Source: JABCZH01 sp963803775
GTDB taxonomy: Bacteria > Acidobacteriota > Terriglobia > Terriglobales > Acidobacteriaceae
Direction of reading: 5' to 3'
Assembly (NCBI GenBank): GCA_963803775.1
Contig: CAWDNS010000001.1
Coordinates: 620,001 to 684,000, forward strand
Length of the DNA stretch: 64,000 nt
The translations under genes were made by a program, and so were the position numbers. Positions 40,413 through 50,009 of this stretch are shown piece after piece. The notes beneath the pieces were generated by a model. It made no database searches. It was not told the DNA's origin and saw nothing but the letters and a program-made list of their open reading frames with translations. Numbering within the stretch: the stretch's first letter is position 1; every line of letters starts with the position of its first letter.

Positions 40413-41909
40413 CTAGATCTGCGCGCAGACCGACTTGATTTCGGTGTACATTTCCAGCACGGCGTGGCCGGATTCGCGGCCCCATCCCGATTGCTTGTAG
40501 CCGCCGAAGGGCAACGCGTTGTCGAACACGTTGTAGCAATTGATCCAGACCGTACCGGCGCGCAGCTTGGCCGCCATGCGGTGGGCCTGGCTGAGGTCGC
40601 GTGTCCAGACGGCGGCGGCCAAGCCATACATGGAATCGTTGGAGAACGCGGCCACTTCATCCGGAGAGCTGAACGGGATCGCAGTCACCACCGGACCGAA
40701 AATCTCCTCCCGCACGACTTTCATTCTTGGGTTTACATCCACCAGTACCGTGGGCTCAACGAAATATCCGCTGCCACTAATCTTGTGTCCGCCCACAACC
40801 GCTCGCGCGCCTTCCTTCGCGCCGGACTCGAGATATCCGCAGACCCGATCCTGCTGTTCTTTTGATACCAAGGGCCCCAAGTTGGTGGAAGGATCGATCC
40901 CCGGCCCAATCTGGAATTTCTTAGTTTCCTGGGCCACGCCATCTATAACTCTGTCGAAAATACTCTTATGCACGAACAGGCGCGAGCCCGCCGTGCAGCA
41001 TTGCCCTTGATTGAAGAAAATAGCGGCAGCGCTACCCGGAATTGCCGATTCGAGATCGGCATCCGCAAAAACAATGTTCGGAGATTTCCCTCCGAGCTCC
41101 AGCGAAACTTTCTTCAGGTTTCCCCGGGCGGCATCCACAATCAGACGGCCAACTTCCGTCGAGCCAGTGAATGCGATTTTGTCCACGTTGGGATGCGCAG
41201 CCAGCGCAGCCCCCGTGGTTTCACCGAATCCCGGGACGATATTGACGACGCCTTCGGGAACCCCCGCCTCCATGATGAGTTCGCCGAGGCGTAATGCCGT
41301 AAGGGGAGTCTGCTCCGCCGGCTTCAGAACCACGGTGCAACCCGCAGCCAGCGCTGGCGCCAGTTTCCAGGCAGCCATGATCAGCGGGAAATTCCACGGA
41401 ATGATCTGTCCCACCACGCCAACCGGCTCGCGCAAAGTATAAGCAAAGAACTTGGCCCCGGGCTTCGACAGCGGAATGGTGTTGCCTTCAATCTTAGTGG
41501 CCCAGCCCGCGAAGTAGCGGAACGTCTCGATAGCGGAGGGCACATCAACCACACGTGAGAAGAACACCGGCTTGCCGTTGTCCAGAGTTTCCAGTTCGGC
41601 TAGTTCGTCACGGTGTTGGTCGATCAGGTCGGAGATTTTCCACAGCAGACGGCTCCGCTCGGCGGGCAGCATCTCGGACCATGGACCTTCCTCAAAAGCG
41701 CGGCGCGCAGCCTTGACGGCGCGGTCAATGTCCTCGCGGTCACCTTCGGCCACGCGGGCAAGCACTTCGCCGGTGGCAGGGTTACGCGTCTCGAAAGTCT
41801 TCCCTGAAGCTGCTTCCACCCATTTGCCGCCGATCAGCATCTTGCGGGCCTTGCCAAGAAATTCGGTGGTGTCCTTACTCAGTTGTGCCGGTGCCACTGT
41901 AGTCGCCAT
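40413..41909 (-). CDS. NAD(P)-dependent aldehyde dehydrogenase
   Basis: This aldehyde dehydrogenase of about 498 residues oxidises an aldehyde to the acid. Catalytic Glu lies in KVSLELGGKSPNIVF and catalytic Cys in FFNQGQCCTAGSRLFVH; the cofactor motif FTGSTEVG is present, and the C-terminus ends NCYNVFDNALPFGGYKQSGW. The ATG at 41909 is used because GGGGGGAAGT precedes it, and an ATG at 41921 is possible. Its position before pcaHG suggests oxidation of an aromatic aldehyde, but the protein is close to general NAD-dependent ALDHs, so the substrate is unknown. No TetR operator lies in front. Confidence 0.93.
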   Translation of the reverse strand: MATTVAPAQLSKDTTEFLGKARKMLIGGKWVEAASGKTFETRNPATGEVLARVAEGDREDIDRAVKAARRAFEEGPWSEMLPAERSRLLWKISDLIDQHRDELAELETLDNGKPVFFSRVVDVPSAIETFRYFAGWATKIEGNTIPLSKPGAKFFAYTLREPVGVVGQIIPWNFPLIMAAWKLAPALAAGCTVVLKPAEQTPLTALRLGELIMEAGVPEGVVNIVPGFGETTGAALAAHPNVDKIAFTGSTEVGRLIVDAARGNLKKVSLELGGKSPNIVFADADLESAIPGSAAAIFFNQGQCCTAGSRLFVHKSIFDRVIDGVAQETKKFQIGPGIDPSTNLGPLVSKEQQDRVCGYLESGAKEGARAVVGGHKISGSGYFVEPTVLVDVNPRMKVVREEIFGPVVTAIPFSSPDEVAAFSNDSMYGLAAAVWTRDLSQAHRMAAKLRAGTVWINCYNVFDNALPFGGYKQSGWGRESGHAVLEMYTEIKSVCAQI

Positions 41910-41989
41910 ACTTCCCCCCATGCCGCTTTGCCTGCGGTCAATTCTCAGGCGAAACCGCTCTACCCGCCAGTAGGAACTCGTACGTAACC

Positions 41990-42009
41990 TGGTCTCCTAG
42001 TAGAGACCA
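41990..42009. repeat. Inverted repeat between aldehyde dehydrogenase and pcaH
   Basis: TGGTCTC-CTAGTA-GAGACCA has perfect 7-base arms. It lies in the gap between divergent genes and could be an operator for the aldehyde dehydrogenase or a hairpin. It was not seen elsewhere in the window. Confidence 0.4.
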
Positions 42010-42121
42010 CGCCCTGCCAAAGACCTCTTGTCCGTGACAAACACCGCGGGCTGCGATATCATGCGGCAATTCGCAGGAATTCTTTTTCCCCAGCTACGCG
42101 GCACAAGATCAGAGGGTATCC

Positions 42122-42844
42122 GTGGGCAAACCTACGAACGAACGTTCGATAGCACAATATCACCGAATGCCAGTCGGGAGCCAACCCCCTTCGCTGCACG
42201 AGGCCTACCGTTCGACGGTTCGCCGCGCTCCCACCAAACCGCTGATTGTATTGCCCCATACCCTTTCCGAGATTACGGGCCCGTTGTACGGACATGAAAA
42301 AATTTCCGAGACCGACAACGACCTCACCCGTCAACACGCCGAAGAGCCGAAAGGCGAACGCATCATTGTTTCAGGACGCGTTCTGGATGACAACGGCCGC
42401 CCGGTGCCGCAAGCACTGATAGAAATCTGGCAGGCGAATTCAGCTGGCCGCTACGTGCATGCCAAAGACCAGCACCCCGCGCCACTCGACCCGAACTTCA
42501 CCGGGCGCGGGCGTACTCTGACCGATGAGAACGGCGTCTACCGCTTCGTGACCATTAAACCGGGCGCCTATCCCTGGCTGAATCACTATAACGGCTGGCG
42601 CCCTGCACACATTCACTTCTCGGTTTTCGGAAGGGCGTTTATCACGCGTTTGATCACGCAAATGTATTTCCCCGGAGATCCCCTTTTCCCGTATGACCCG
42701 GTTCTCAATTCGATTCCCGATGAAAGAGCGCGAGAGCGGCTGATCTCGAAGTTCGATCTGGAAACCACCCAGCCGCAGTGGGCGCTGGGCTTCCGTTTTG
42801 ACATCGTGTTGCGCGGGCGCGAGGCGATGCCGTTCGAGGCATAA
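42122..42844 (+). CDS. pcaH: Protocatechuate 3,4-dioxygenase beta subunit
   Basis: PcaH carries the non-haem Fe(III) that splits protocatechuate to 3-carboxy-cis,cis-muconate. The four iron ligands of the family are found, Tyr111 (GRYVHAKD), Tyr150 (GAYPW), His163 and His165 (WRPAHIHFS), in 240 residues. The conserved PLDPNFTGRGRTLTDENGVY is intact. The GTG at 42122 has an AGAGGG site but lies before the TetR-type palindrome. An ATG at 42167, 19 bases after that palindrome, would match the operator spacing at the TonB gene. The first gene of pcaH-pcaG, possibly continuing to pcaB-pcaL. Confidence 0.95.
   Translation: MGKPTNERSIAQYHRMPVGSQPPSLHEAYRSTVRRAPTKPLIVLPHTLSEITGPLYGHEKISETDNDLTRQHAEEPKGERIIVSGRVLDDNGRPVPQALIEIWQANSAGRYVHAKDQHPAPLDPNFTGRGRTLTDENGVYRFVTIKPGAYPWLNHYNGWRPAHIHFSVFGRAFITRLITQMYFPGDPLFPYDPVLNSIPDERARERLISKFDLETTQPQWALGFRFDIVLRGREAMPFEA
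42135..42148. promoter_or_regulatory. TetR-type operator at pcaH
   Basis: CGAACG-AA-CGTTCG is an inverted repeat with perfect 6-base arms, followed by ATAG as at the sites at 52516, 58048 (ATAA) and 59568. It overlaps the beginning of pcaH if the GTG start is used. Confidence 0.75.
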
Positions 42845-42845
42845 C

Positions 42846-43418
42846 ATGGACCTGGTTCCCATTCCTTCGCAGACCGCGGGACCGTTCTTTCACTTGGGAT
42901 TGACGACGACGCGTTCGGTTCTGCGGATTGCGGAATCTGGCGCCGAGAGAGAGCGGGTTTCGCTGACTTGCCGGTTGCTTGACGGCGATGGCAATCCGGT
43001 CAACGACGCCATGATCGAGATTTGGCAAGCCGATGCCAATGGCAAGTACAACCATCCGGACGATACCCAGGAAAGAACTGCGGATCCCTCATGGTTCGGC
43101 TTTGGGCGAGCGGCGACCGGCGAGGACGGCAGTTGCAGGTTCGAAACCATCAAGCCGGGACGCGTCGCCGGGCCGGGCAACGCGCTACAGGCACCCCACC
43201 TGACACTAGCAATTTTTGCCCGCGGGATGCTGAAGCAGCTCTACACCCGGGTCTACTTCGCGGGTGACGCTTCGAACGGTGGTGACCCTATTTTGGCGTT
43301 GGTTCCACTGCCGCGCCGCGAAACACTACTCGCACAGCCGGATGAGGCGGGTTCAGAGAGCTGGAAGTTTGACATTCATCTTCAGGGCGATCAAGAAACC
43401 GTGTTCTTTGATGTGTGA
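42846..43418 (+). CDS. pcaG: Protocatechuate 3,4-dioxygenase alpha subunit
   Basis: PcaG is the structural partner of PcaH. The 190-residue protein starts at the ATG at 42846, one base after the pcaH stop. It has PSQTAGPFFHLGL, DAMIEIWQADANGKYNHPDD, WFGFGRAATGEDGSCRFETI and the ending WKFDIHLQGDQETVFFDV. The two iron-binding histidines of PcaH are not present (HLTLAIFARG replaces HIHF), as expected for alpha subunits. Confidence 0.95.
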   Translation: MDLVPIPSQTAGPFFHLGLTTTRSVLRIAESGAERERVSLTCRLLDGDGNPVNDAMIEIWQADANGKYNHPDDTQERTADPSWFGFGRAATGEDGSCRFETIKPGRVAGPGNALQAPHLTLAIFARGMLKQLYTRVYFAGDASNGGDPILALVPLPRRETLLAQPDEAGSESWKFDIHLQGDQETVFFDV

Positions 43419-43550
43419 AGCAAGCTGAGAACGGATCTATATCTGACAACTGGCGCTAAATCCAGCTAGCCTCATTCGAGACTAACTCACTACCGGACCA
43501 CCGTCATACATCGCGCGGCGTCTATAATGCCGCACTGAGGAAACCACTTC

Positions 43551-44921
43551 ATGCCGGCGCGGCTTATCGACAGTCTCATAACCACTGGCGTCCTCGCCGA
43601 GTTGTTCTCCGATCGATCGGTTTTGCAGACCATGCTGGATTTTGAAGTAGCTCTTGCCCGGGCAGAGGCCAGCGTCGGAGTTATCTCGAAGTCTGCGGCC
43701 GACGGTATCGCAGCATCAGGCAACGCGGACGGTTTCGATATTGCGAGCCTGGTTCGGGACACTCTGCATAATGCCACGCCGGCCGTTCCTCTGGCGAAGG
43801 CTTTGACAGAGAAAGTGCGAGCGAAGTATCCCGAAGCTGCAGGTTTTGTTCATTGGGGCGCAACCAGTCAGGACGTAGCTGACACGGCTTTAGTTCTTCT
43901 CCTGAAGCGAGCGCAGCCGACACTGGCCGCGGATCTGGCGCGTTTGGAAGCGGCGCTGCGAAATCTGTCGGAGCAGCACAAGGGCACGGTGATGCTCGGC
44001 CGTACCTTGATGCAAGCTGCGCCGCCGGTGACGTTTGGTCTTAAAGTGGCGGGATGGCTGGGCGCCATCAATCGTGGCTCGAAACGCCTTGATACCGCAT
44101 TTTCCGATGCACTGATCGTACAATTTGGCGGCGCCACCGGAACTCTGGCGTCGTTATCTGAAAAGGGACCCGCAGTGGTGCGTGCGCTTGCGAAAGAACT
44201 CGGCCTGGGTTGTCCCGATGCGCCTTGGCACACGCATCGCGATCGTCTGGCAAGTTTAGTTTCCGCTTGCGGCGTCCTGACCGGTTCTCTGGGCAAGATG
44301 GCGCGAGACGTCAGTCTTTTGATGCAGAACGAAGTGGCGGAAGTGGCGGAGCCTAGCAGTCAAGGCCGCGGTGGTTCATCGACCATGCCGCACAAACGCA
44401 ACCCGGTCGGATGCGCGGTGACTTTGGCAGCAACCCATCGCGTCCCGGGCGAAGTGGCAGCTTTTCTTTCCGCGATGGTTCAGGAGCACGAACGCGGCGT
44501 GGGCGGCTGGCAGACCGAGTGGCCGATCGTCGCGTCTGTGGTTCAATCCACTGGCTTGGCCACAGCCTCTATGGCCGAAGTCGCGGAATGCTTGTTAGTG
44601 GATCCCGCACGCATGCGCGCAAATATCGAGCAGACCAAAGGTGTGATCTTCGCGGAACGTGCCATGATTCTTCTGGGTTCGAGTCTCGGCCGTGATGTCG
44701 CCCACAAACTTGTGGAGGAAGCCACTCGCAAAAGCATCTCGCAGGGTAGATCTCTCTCGCAGGTGCTGGCAGAGATGCCGGACGTCACATCGCGGCTCGA
44801 CGCGTCAGCCTTGCGTCAGCTTGAAATCCCCGAGCAATATCTCGGTGCGGCAGAAATGTTTCGGCAGTCACTGTTGTCGTCCTCGCAGAAAGCGAAAACT
44901 CCAAACAATAAGGAGCAATAG
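43551..44921 (+). CDS. pcaB: 3-carboxy-cis,cis-muconate cycloisomerase
   Basis: PcaB cyclises 3-carboxymuconate to 4-carboxymuconolactone. The 456-residue protein belongs to the fumarase/argininosuccinase superfamily, with signature GSSTMPHKRNPVG at about 275-287, HWGATSQDVADTAL at 101-114 and GRTLMQAAPPVTFG at 150-163. It begins 132 bases after pcaG and ends 2 bases before the next gene, which carries the following two steps. Confidence 0.95.
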   Translation: MPARLIDSLITTGVLAELFSDRSVLQTMLDFEVALARAEASVGVISKSAADGIAASGNADGFDIASLVRDTLHNATPAVPLAKALTEKVRAKYPEAAGFVHWGATSQDVADTALVLLLKRAQPTLAADLARLEAALRNLSEQHKGTVMLGRTLMQAAPPVTFGLKVAGWLGAINRGSKRLDTAFSDALIVQFGGATGTLASLSEKGPAVVRALAKELGLGCPDAPWHTHRDRLASLVSACGVLTGSLGKMARDVSLLMQNEVAEVAEPSSQGRGGSSTMPHKRNPVGCAVTLAATHRVPGEVAAFLSAMVQEHERGVGGWQTEWPIVASVVQSTGLATASMAEVAECLLVDPARMRANIEQTKGVIFAERAMILLGSSLGRDVAHKLVEEATRKSISQGRSLSQVLAEMPDVTSRLDASALRQLEIPEQYLGAAEMFRQSLLSSSQKAKTPNNKEQ

Positions 44922-44923
44922 CC

Positions 44924-46090
44924 TTGCCCTTTATCACCACAAATAACACTCGCCATTTTTATCGCGTCGAGGGCCAACCCGGAAAACCGATGCTCGTTCT
45001 GTCCCATTGTCTCGGCGCAGATCATGCTATGTGGGCGCCGCAGATGGCGGATTTTCTTTCCCACTTCCAGGTGCTGCGCTATGACACCCGGGGACACGGT
45101 GCATCAGATGCGCCCAAGGGTGACTACACGGTCGAACTGCTCGGCCGTGATGTGCTGAGCCTCGCAGATACGCTGGGCGTTAAACAGTTTGCTTTTTGCG
45201 GCCTCTCCATGGGAGGCGCAGTCGGCCAGTGGCTGGCCATTCATGCGCCGGAACGCTTAAGCGGATTGGTTCTCGCCAACACCTCACCGCAATTCGGGCA
45301 GCGAGCCAATTGGGAAGCCCGGATCAAAGCGGTAAATGATGGAGGCATGGCGGCGATTGTCGATGTTGCTATGGGGCGCTTTTTCTCGCCGGAAGTACTC
45401 GCCAGAAATGCCTATGCCGCTTCGGTCAAGGCTATTTTTCTGAGCGTGGATGCGACTGGATACCTCGGCTGCTGCGCGGCACTACGCGACATGGACTACC
45501 GCGACTCGTTGCGCAAGATTCGCGTACCCACGCTGTTGATTGTCGGGGATCGCGACGTATCAACCCCATGGGAAGGTCATGGTGAACTGCTGGCCCGCGA
45601 CATTCCGGGGGCGCGAGTTGTTCGTCTGCCTTCCGCGCATCTTTCCAACATCGAGCGCCCGCGCTCATTCACCTCCGCAGTGCTCGAGTTTCTTCGCCTT
45701 TCCTCAGATCACGCGGCTACTGTTCTCGAAGCCGGTTTTGCGGTCCGCCGGGAAATGTTGGGAGATGCTCACGTCGACCGTGCCATCGCCGGCGCAACTG
45801 ATTTCAATCGCGAATTCCAGGATCTGATTACGCGCTTCGCCTGGGGCACAGTGTGGACGCGGCCCGGTCTGGACCTGCGCACGCGGCGCTTGTTGGTGTT
45901 GGCAACCATGGCCGCGTTAGGCCGCTGGGAAGAATTCAGCCTGCACACGCGCGCCGGTTTGACGCACGAACTGGAGCCATGTGATTTGAAGGAATTACTG
46001 CTGCAAACCGCAGTCTATGCCGGCGTCCCGGCGGCGAATACCGGATTTCATCTTGCCGCCGAGGAGATTGAAAGAGCAAAACAGAAGTGA
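44924..46090 (+). CDS. pcaL: PcaL: 3-oxoadipate enol-lactonase fused to 4-carboxymuconolactone decarboxylase
   Basis: The 388-residue protein joins two pathway enzymes. Residues 1-255 are the alpha/beta hydrolase PcaD: nucleophile Ser95 in GLSMGG, acid in LLIVGDRDVSTPW, and His in PSAHLSNIE. Residues about 265-388 are PcaC: DRAIAGATDFNREFQDLITR, VWTRPGLDLRTRRLLVLATM, and EELLLQTAVYAGVPAAN-type LKELLLQTAVYAGVPAANTG. The order decarboxylase-then-lactonase gives 3-oxoadipate. The TTG start lies 8 bases after AGGAG, with no gap to pcaB. Such fusions are known in several actinobacteria and proteobacteria. Confidence 0.93.
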   Translation: MPFITTNNTRHFYRVEGQPGKPMLVLSHCLGADHAMWAPQMADFLSHFQVLRYDTRGHGASDAPKGDYTVELLGRDVLSLADTLGVKQFAFCGLSMGGAVGQWLAIHAPERLSGLVLANTSPQFGQRANWEARIKAVNDGGMAAIVDVAMGRFFSPEVLARNAYAASVKAIFLSVDATGYLGCCAALRDMDYRDSLRKIRVPTLLIVGDRDVSTPWEGHGELLARDIPGARVVRLPSAHLSNIERPRSFTSAVLEFLRLSSDHAATVLEAGFAVRREMLGDAHVDRAIAGATDFNREFQDLITRFAWGTVWTRPGLDLRTRRLLVLATMAALGRWEEFSLHTRAGLTHELEPCDLKELLLQTAVYAGVPAANTGFHLAAEEIERAKQK

Positions 46091-46214
46091 CCGATCAGCC
46101 GTCGACCTTGACCCGGTATCCCTGCGGTGCCCTCCTGCCTTTCACTGAAGTGAGATGGTAGACTCGCCAACGCATCTGAATTTCGTGATCACGGCTGGGT
46201 CACACGGAGGCGTG

Positions 46215-48335
46215 ATGTTTCGGTCGAGAGTTTTGTTCCAGATGGTAGTTGTGAGTATGGTGATTTGTGTCGGGTGCAAAAGCCGCCCCCAGCTTGGAGT
46301 CGCTTCGAGCCTACACAACGACCGCCTCGTCAACGCCGATCAAGAGCCGCAGAACTGGCTGACCCACGGACGCACCTACACCGAACAACGTTTCAGTCCG
46401 CTCAAGCAGATCACAGACCAGAATATTTCTCAGCTTGGACTCGCCTGGTATTACGACCTGGATACGCGGCGCGGACAGGAAGCCACACCGATCGTAGTTG
46501 ACGGAGTCATGTACTTCACTAGCGCTTGGAGCAAGGTTTTCGCCCTGAATGCTGCGACTGGAAGTCCGTTATGGTCTTACGATCCCAAGGTGCCTGGCGA
46601 AACTGGCGTCAACGCTTGTTGTGACGTGGTAAATCGCGGTGTGGCAGTTTGGGATGGAAAGGTCTTCTCCGCAACTCTGGACGGGCGTCTTGTCGCGCTC
46701 AATGCTGCAACAGGTAAACCTGTTTGGGAGACGCTCACGGTTGAATCCAATTTCCGCTACACCATTACGGGAGCGCCGCGCGTGGTAAAGGGCAAAGTAA
46801 TCATCGGCAACGGAGGTGCCGAGTTTGGGGTGCGCGGATATGTCTCTGCCTACGATGCCGAGACCGGCAAGCTGGCATGGCGTTTCTACACCGTGCCCGG
46901 CGATCCCTCCAAACCGTTCGAGAGCCCTATTCTCAAGAAGGCCGCAAAGACCTGGACTGGCGAATGGTGGAAGTTCGGAGGCGGCGGCACGGTTTGGGAT
47001 TCAATTGTCTATGATCCTGAACTCGATCTGCTCTACATAGGCACAGGCAACGGCGGACCATGGAATGAGAAATTTCGCAGCCCGCACGGGGGCGACAATC
47101 TGCTGACATGCTCGATTGTGGCACTCAGGCCGGAAACCGGCGAGTACGTCTGGCACTATCAACAGGACCCGGCGGATGAATTGGACTACGACTCGGATGA
47201 ACAAATCATTCTGGCGGATCTCTCCATTGAAGGCCGCATGCGCAAGGTTTTGCTGCAGGCACCGAAGAACGGTTTTTTCTACATGCTTGATCGCACCAAC
47301 GGCGCGCTGATCTCGGCGAAGCCATACACGTACATCAATTGGGCAACTGGGGTGGACATGAAAACTGGCCGTCCCGTCGAGACGACGCTCGCACGCTATC
47401 CGGGCAATCGTCCTGCACCCGTTGTGCCGGGTCCGCTAGGGGCGCACAGTTGGCAGCCCATGTCTTACAATCCGCTTACCGGTTTGGTTTACATACCGGT
47501 GAATGATGTTGGCTTCATGTACAAGTCGCCGGACACTTTTGAACAGAAAAATCTGGCAGCGAATTACGGCATCGACGTAGTGGCCGCCGGAATGCCGCAG
47601 GATCCCAAGATCAAAAAGACCATCCTCGATACCGTCAAAGGAAAACTGGTAGCTTGGGACCCGCTTAAACAAACCGCTGTATGGACCATTGACCGGCCCG
47701 GACCGTGGAATGGCGGCGTGCTCTCGACCGCCGGAAATCTGGTGTTTGAAGGCACGGCTGCTGGCAATTTCGAAGCCTATCGCGCCGACACCGGTCAGAG
47801 ACTTTGGTCTTTTGCCACGCAGACTGCAGCGATGGCCGGCCCAGTCAGCTACTCGATCAACAGCGAACAATATGTCGCTGTGTTGGCGGGTTGGGGAGGA
47901 GTGTTTCCCTTGGCCACCGGCGAAGTCTCGTTCAGGTCGGGCCGGGTGGTGAACATCAGCCGCATGTTGGTCTTCAAATTGGGCGGCACGGCTAGCTTGC
48001 CTGAACTCGAGCCGGTAATAGAACAAACATTGCAACTCTTGCCGTCGCAAGGCGGAGCACTTGTTGTGCACAACGGCGAACAACTGTTTCAGCGTTACTG
48101 CGCAGCCTGCCATGGGGACGTGGCCGTCAGCGGCGGAGTGTTGCCTGAGCTGCGCTACTCGAGTTCGCTCGAAACCGACGAGTGGTACTCCGATGTACTG
48201 GGAGGCATGCTGAAATCGGACGGCATGGTTTCGTTCGCCAAAGAACTATCGCACGAAGATGCGGTCGCGATTCGCGCTTATGTGGTCTTCCGGCGAAACC
48301 AGAGCGTCGCACAGAGGCGAACGCCCCCCCACTGA
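46215..48335 (+). CDS. PQQ quinohemoprotein dehydrogenase, predicted lipoprotein
   Basis: The protein has about 706 residues. The start at 46215 (GGAGG four bases upstream) gives a lipoprotein signal, FQMVVVSMVICVGCKSRPQ, with Cys at the lipobox. An eight-bladed PQQ propeller follows (TDQNISQLGLAWYYDLDTRR; W-motif repeats such as NAATGSPLWSYD). The vicinal Cys pair of alcohol dehydrogenases is in GVNACCDVVNRG. The C-terminus bears cytochrome c (FQRYCAACHG). Type II or type III quinohemoprotein alcohol dehydrogenases show this order. An aromatic or aliphatic alcohol could be oxidised in the periplasm and pass electrons to cytochrome c. It shares no TetR palindrome. Confidence 0.92.
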   Translation: MFRSRVLFQMVVVSMVICVGCKSRPQLGVASSLHNDRLVNADQEPQNWLTHGRTYTEQRFSPLKQITDQNISQLGLAWYYDLDTRRGQEATPIVVDGVMYFTSAWSKVFALNAATGSPLWSYDPKVPGETGVNACCDVVNRGVAVWDGKVFSATLDGRLVALNAATGKPVWETLTVESNFRYTITGAPRVVKGKVIIGNGGAEFGVRGYVSAYDAETGKLAWRFYTVPGDPSKPFESPILKKAAKTWTGEWWKFGGGGTVWDSIVYDPELDLLYIGTGNGGPWNEKFRSPHGGDNLLTCSIVALRPETGEYVWHYQQDPADELDYDSDEQIILADLSIEGRMRKVLLQAPKNGFFYMLDRTNGALISAKPYTYINWATGVDMKTGRPVETTLARYPGNRPAPVVPGPLGAHSWQPMSYNPLTGLVYIPVNDVGFMYKSPDTFEQKNLAANYGIDVVAAGMPQDPKIKKTILDTVKGKLVAWDPLKQTAVWTIDRPGPWNGGVLSTAGNLVFEGTAAGNFEAYRADTGQRLWSFATQTAAMAGPVSYSINSEQYVAVLAGWGGVFPLATGEVSFRSGRVVNISRMLVFKLGGTASLPELEPVIEQTLQLLPSQGGALVVHNGEQLFQRYCAACHGDVAVSGGVLPELRYSSSLETDEWYSDVLGGMLKSDGMVSFAKELSHEDAVAIRAYVVFRRNQSVAQRRTPPH

Positions 48336-48341
48336 AGCCGT

Positions 48342-49979
48342 TTAGCCACCCGTGGTGAAGAAATTAATGCTGACGGTGGCCAGCTCTGACGGCGGAAATT
48401 TGCACTGAAAGCGCAGGTCAGCCTGTAGTCCGGCTTCGCGGACGCACTCCAGAAAAATCGGTAGCTCGACCAGATATTGATCCGAGAAACCATGGGTGCC
48501 GTCATAGGCAACCGCCGGAGTCTTCTCCAGGTTCGCCGCCGTGACCAGCGGCGGAAGGGTGTGCAATTCCAACACCAGCAAACCAAATCGCCCCACGTAC
48601 GGCGCCCAGCGGCGTAAGTGCCGCACCAGATTCTCTTCAAGTTCATCCGCGGGAATGTCCTGCCCGAAGTGTACGAAAGCCCCGGTGGACCTCGCCGTGC
48701 GGCTTCCCGCTACGTAGTTGGCGGGAGAAATATAGGGACGATTGTGGTCGAGAAATGAGCGCACATGCAACAGGTCGTGAATATCCAGGCCAAGGTCTTC
48801 CAGATCCCCCGCCAACTGCGCCGGACGATTGATGTCGCCTCCAATCACGTGGAACGTCTCAATATCCGCCTTTTTTAGCGTTTGCTTCGCGACCCGCCGC
48901 GCCACTTTGTTGAAATCCGCTCCCACTAGGATTAGAGGATGTTTGTCGAGCATGGCGCCACGGGCGGTGTGGTTCTTGACCGTGAAGTACAAGTGTTCCA
49001 GGAAACTGCCGTCGCCGCATCCCATATCGCAGATGCCCTGCGGCTGCTGGTTCATTGGGCGATTGAAGATCTCGACAATGATCTCATCGACTTTCTTGAA
49101 ATAGGTCTTGTGAGCCCCACCGCTGCCCCACACGTTCATTCCCCGGTTGACCATGAGTTCGACTCCGTTATCGTCGAGGCGAGGGGTTCTCGGATTGCCG
49201 AACAAAAGTGTATGGAGCGCGTTGAACATCGGGAGGTAAGAAACCGTCACTCCATAGGAAGTCGCAATTTGCGCGGCGTAGTGTCCGCACGCAGTCAGTT
49301 GAACGCAATCTTGCTCACGAGCGATCCAACCCTGCGTGGACAGAAGATCGAAGATGCAGGCCAGACTGCCTTGGTTTGCAGCGATAGAGTCGATGCTCAC
49401 TGGCCCCTGCTCCAGTTGAGCCAACACACCACCGCGAGCCAAAGCCACCATCGCCGGTCCAACCACCATGCTGTCCAAATGATTGCGAATTTGGTCATAC
49501 ACCTTCGCGGTCAGTGGGTCGGTATTTCCGCCTAATCCCCAGCGTGATCGCGCACGCGAGACCAGTTCGCGCAGAGAGGGTAACACCGGTTCGTCAGAGG
49601 AGCCGTAGAGAAAGTCTTCGAGAAAAATTGCTTTGGGAGCAAAAGAAACAACTTCTTCATACAATGCAGGCGCCAGGCTTATGGCAATGCTTCCCACTTC
49701 CGTCAACTGATAAGACAGTGGAGCACGGTTCTGCTCCTGAAGCCAACCGAAACACGTCAGCAACCGGAGTGCGACATGTAAATAGCCACGGTTGCCATGA
49801 GTATGTTCCACGATCTGATCAAGCGTCACCGAAGGAGATACGCCACTACTGAAGAGATCGAAGACTTTCCGGTCCGATAGAGCTTTCACGGTGGGAGCAA
49901 GAACGATCCCGGCCAGATGACTGAAGACCAGTGTTCGAACACTGGCTTTCTCATCATCTGCTGATGATCTACCCACCAT
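48342..49979 (-). CDS. SAM-dependent methyltransferase, large two-part type
   Basis: A 545-residue protein with a class I SAM methyltransferase domain in the second half: motif I ICDMGCGDGSFLEHLYF and an acidic loop LILVGADFNKVARR. The first half has winged-helix-like segments (LPSLRELVSRARSRW, VSIDSIAANQGSLACIFDLL) repeated twice, resembling dimerisation domains of O-methyltransferases and PKS-associated methyltransferases. Substrate unknown. It lies 30 bases after a MetE-like gene on the same strand, so the two are probably co-transcribed. The stop is only 6 bases from that of the convergent PQQ gene. Confidence 0.8.
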   Translation of the reverse strand: MVGRSSADDEKASVRTLVFSHLAGIVLAPTVKALSDRKVFDLFSSGVSPSVTLDQIVEHTHGNRGYLHVALRLLTCFGWLQEQNRAPLSYQLTEVGSIAISLAPALYEEVVSFAPKAIFLEDFLYGSSDEPVLPSLRELVSRARSRWGLGGNTDPLTAKVYDQIRNHLDSMVVGPAMVALARGGVLAQLEQGPVSIDSIAANQGSLACIFDLLSTQGWIAREQDCVQLTACGHYAAQIATSYGVTVSYLPMFNALHTLLFGNPRTPRLDDNGVELMVNRGMNVWGSGGAHKTYFKKVDEIIVEIFNRPMNQQPQGICDMGCGDGSFLEHLYFTVKNHTARGAMLDKHPLILVGADFNKVARRVAKQTLKKADIETFHVIGGDINRPAQLAGDLEDLGLDIHDLLHVRSFLDHNRPYISPANYVAGSRTARSTGAFVHFGQDIPADELEENLVRHLRRWAPYVGRFGLLVLELHTLPPLVTAANLEKTPAVAYDGTHGFSDQYLVELPIFLECVREAGLQADLRFQCKFPPSELATVSINFFTTGG

Positions 49980-50009
49980 CAACGAATCGGTCCCATCGAA
50001 CAGAACTGC

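Noticed and set aside
46215..48335. PQQ dehydrogenase as a member of the TetR regulon
   Set aside because: No GAACG-NN-CGTTC palindrome was found in front of the gene.
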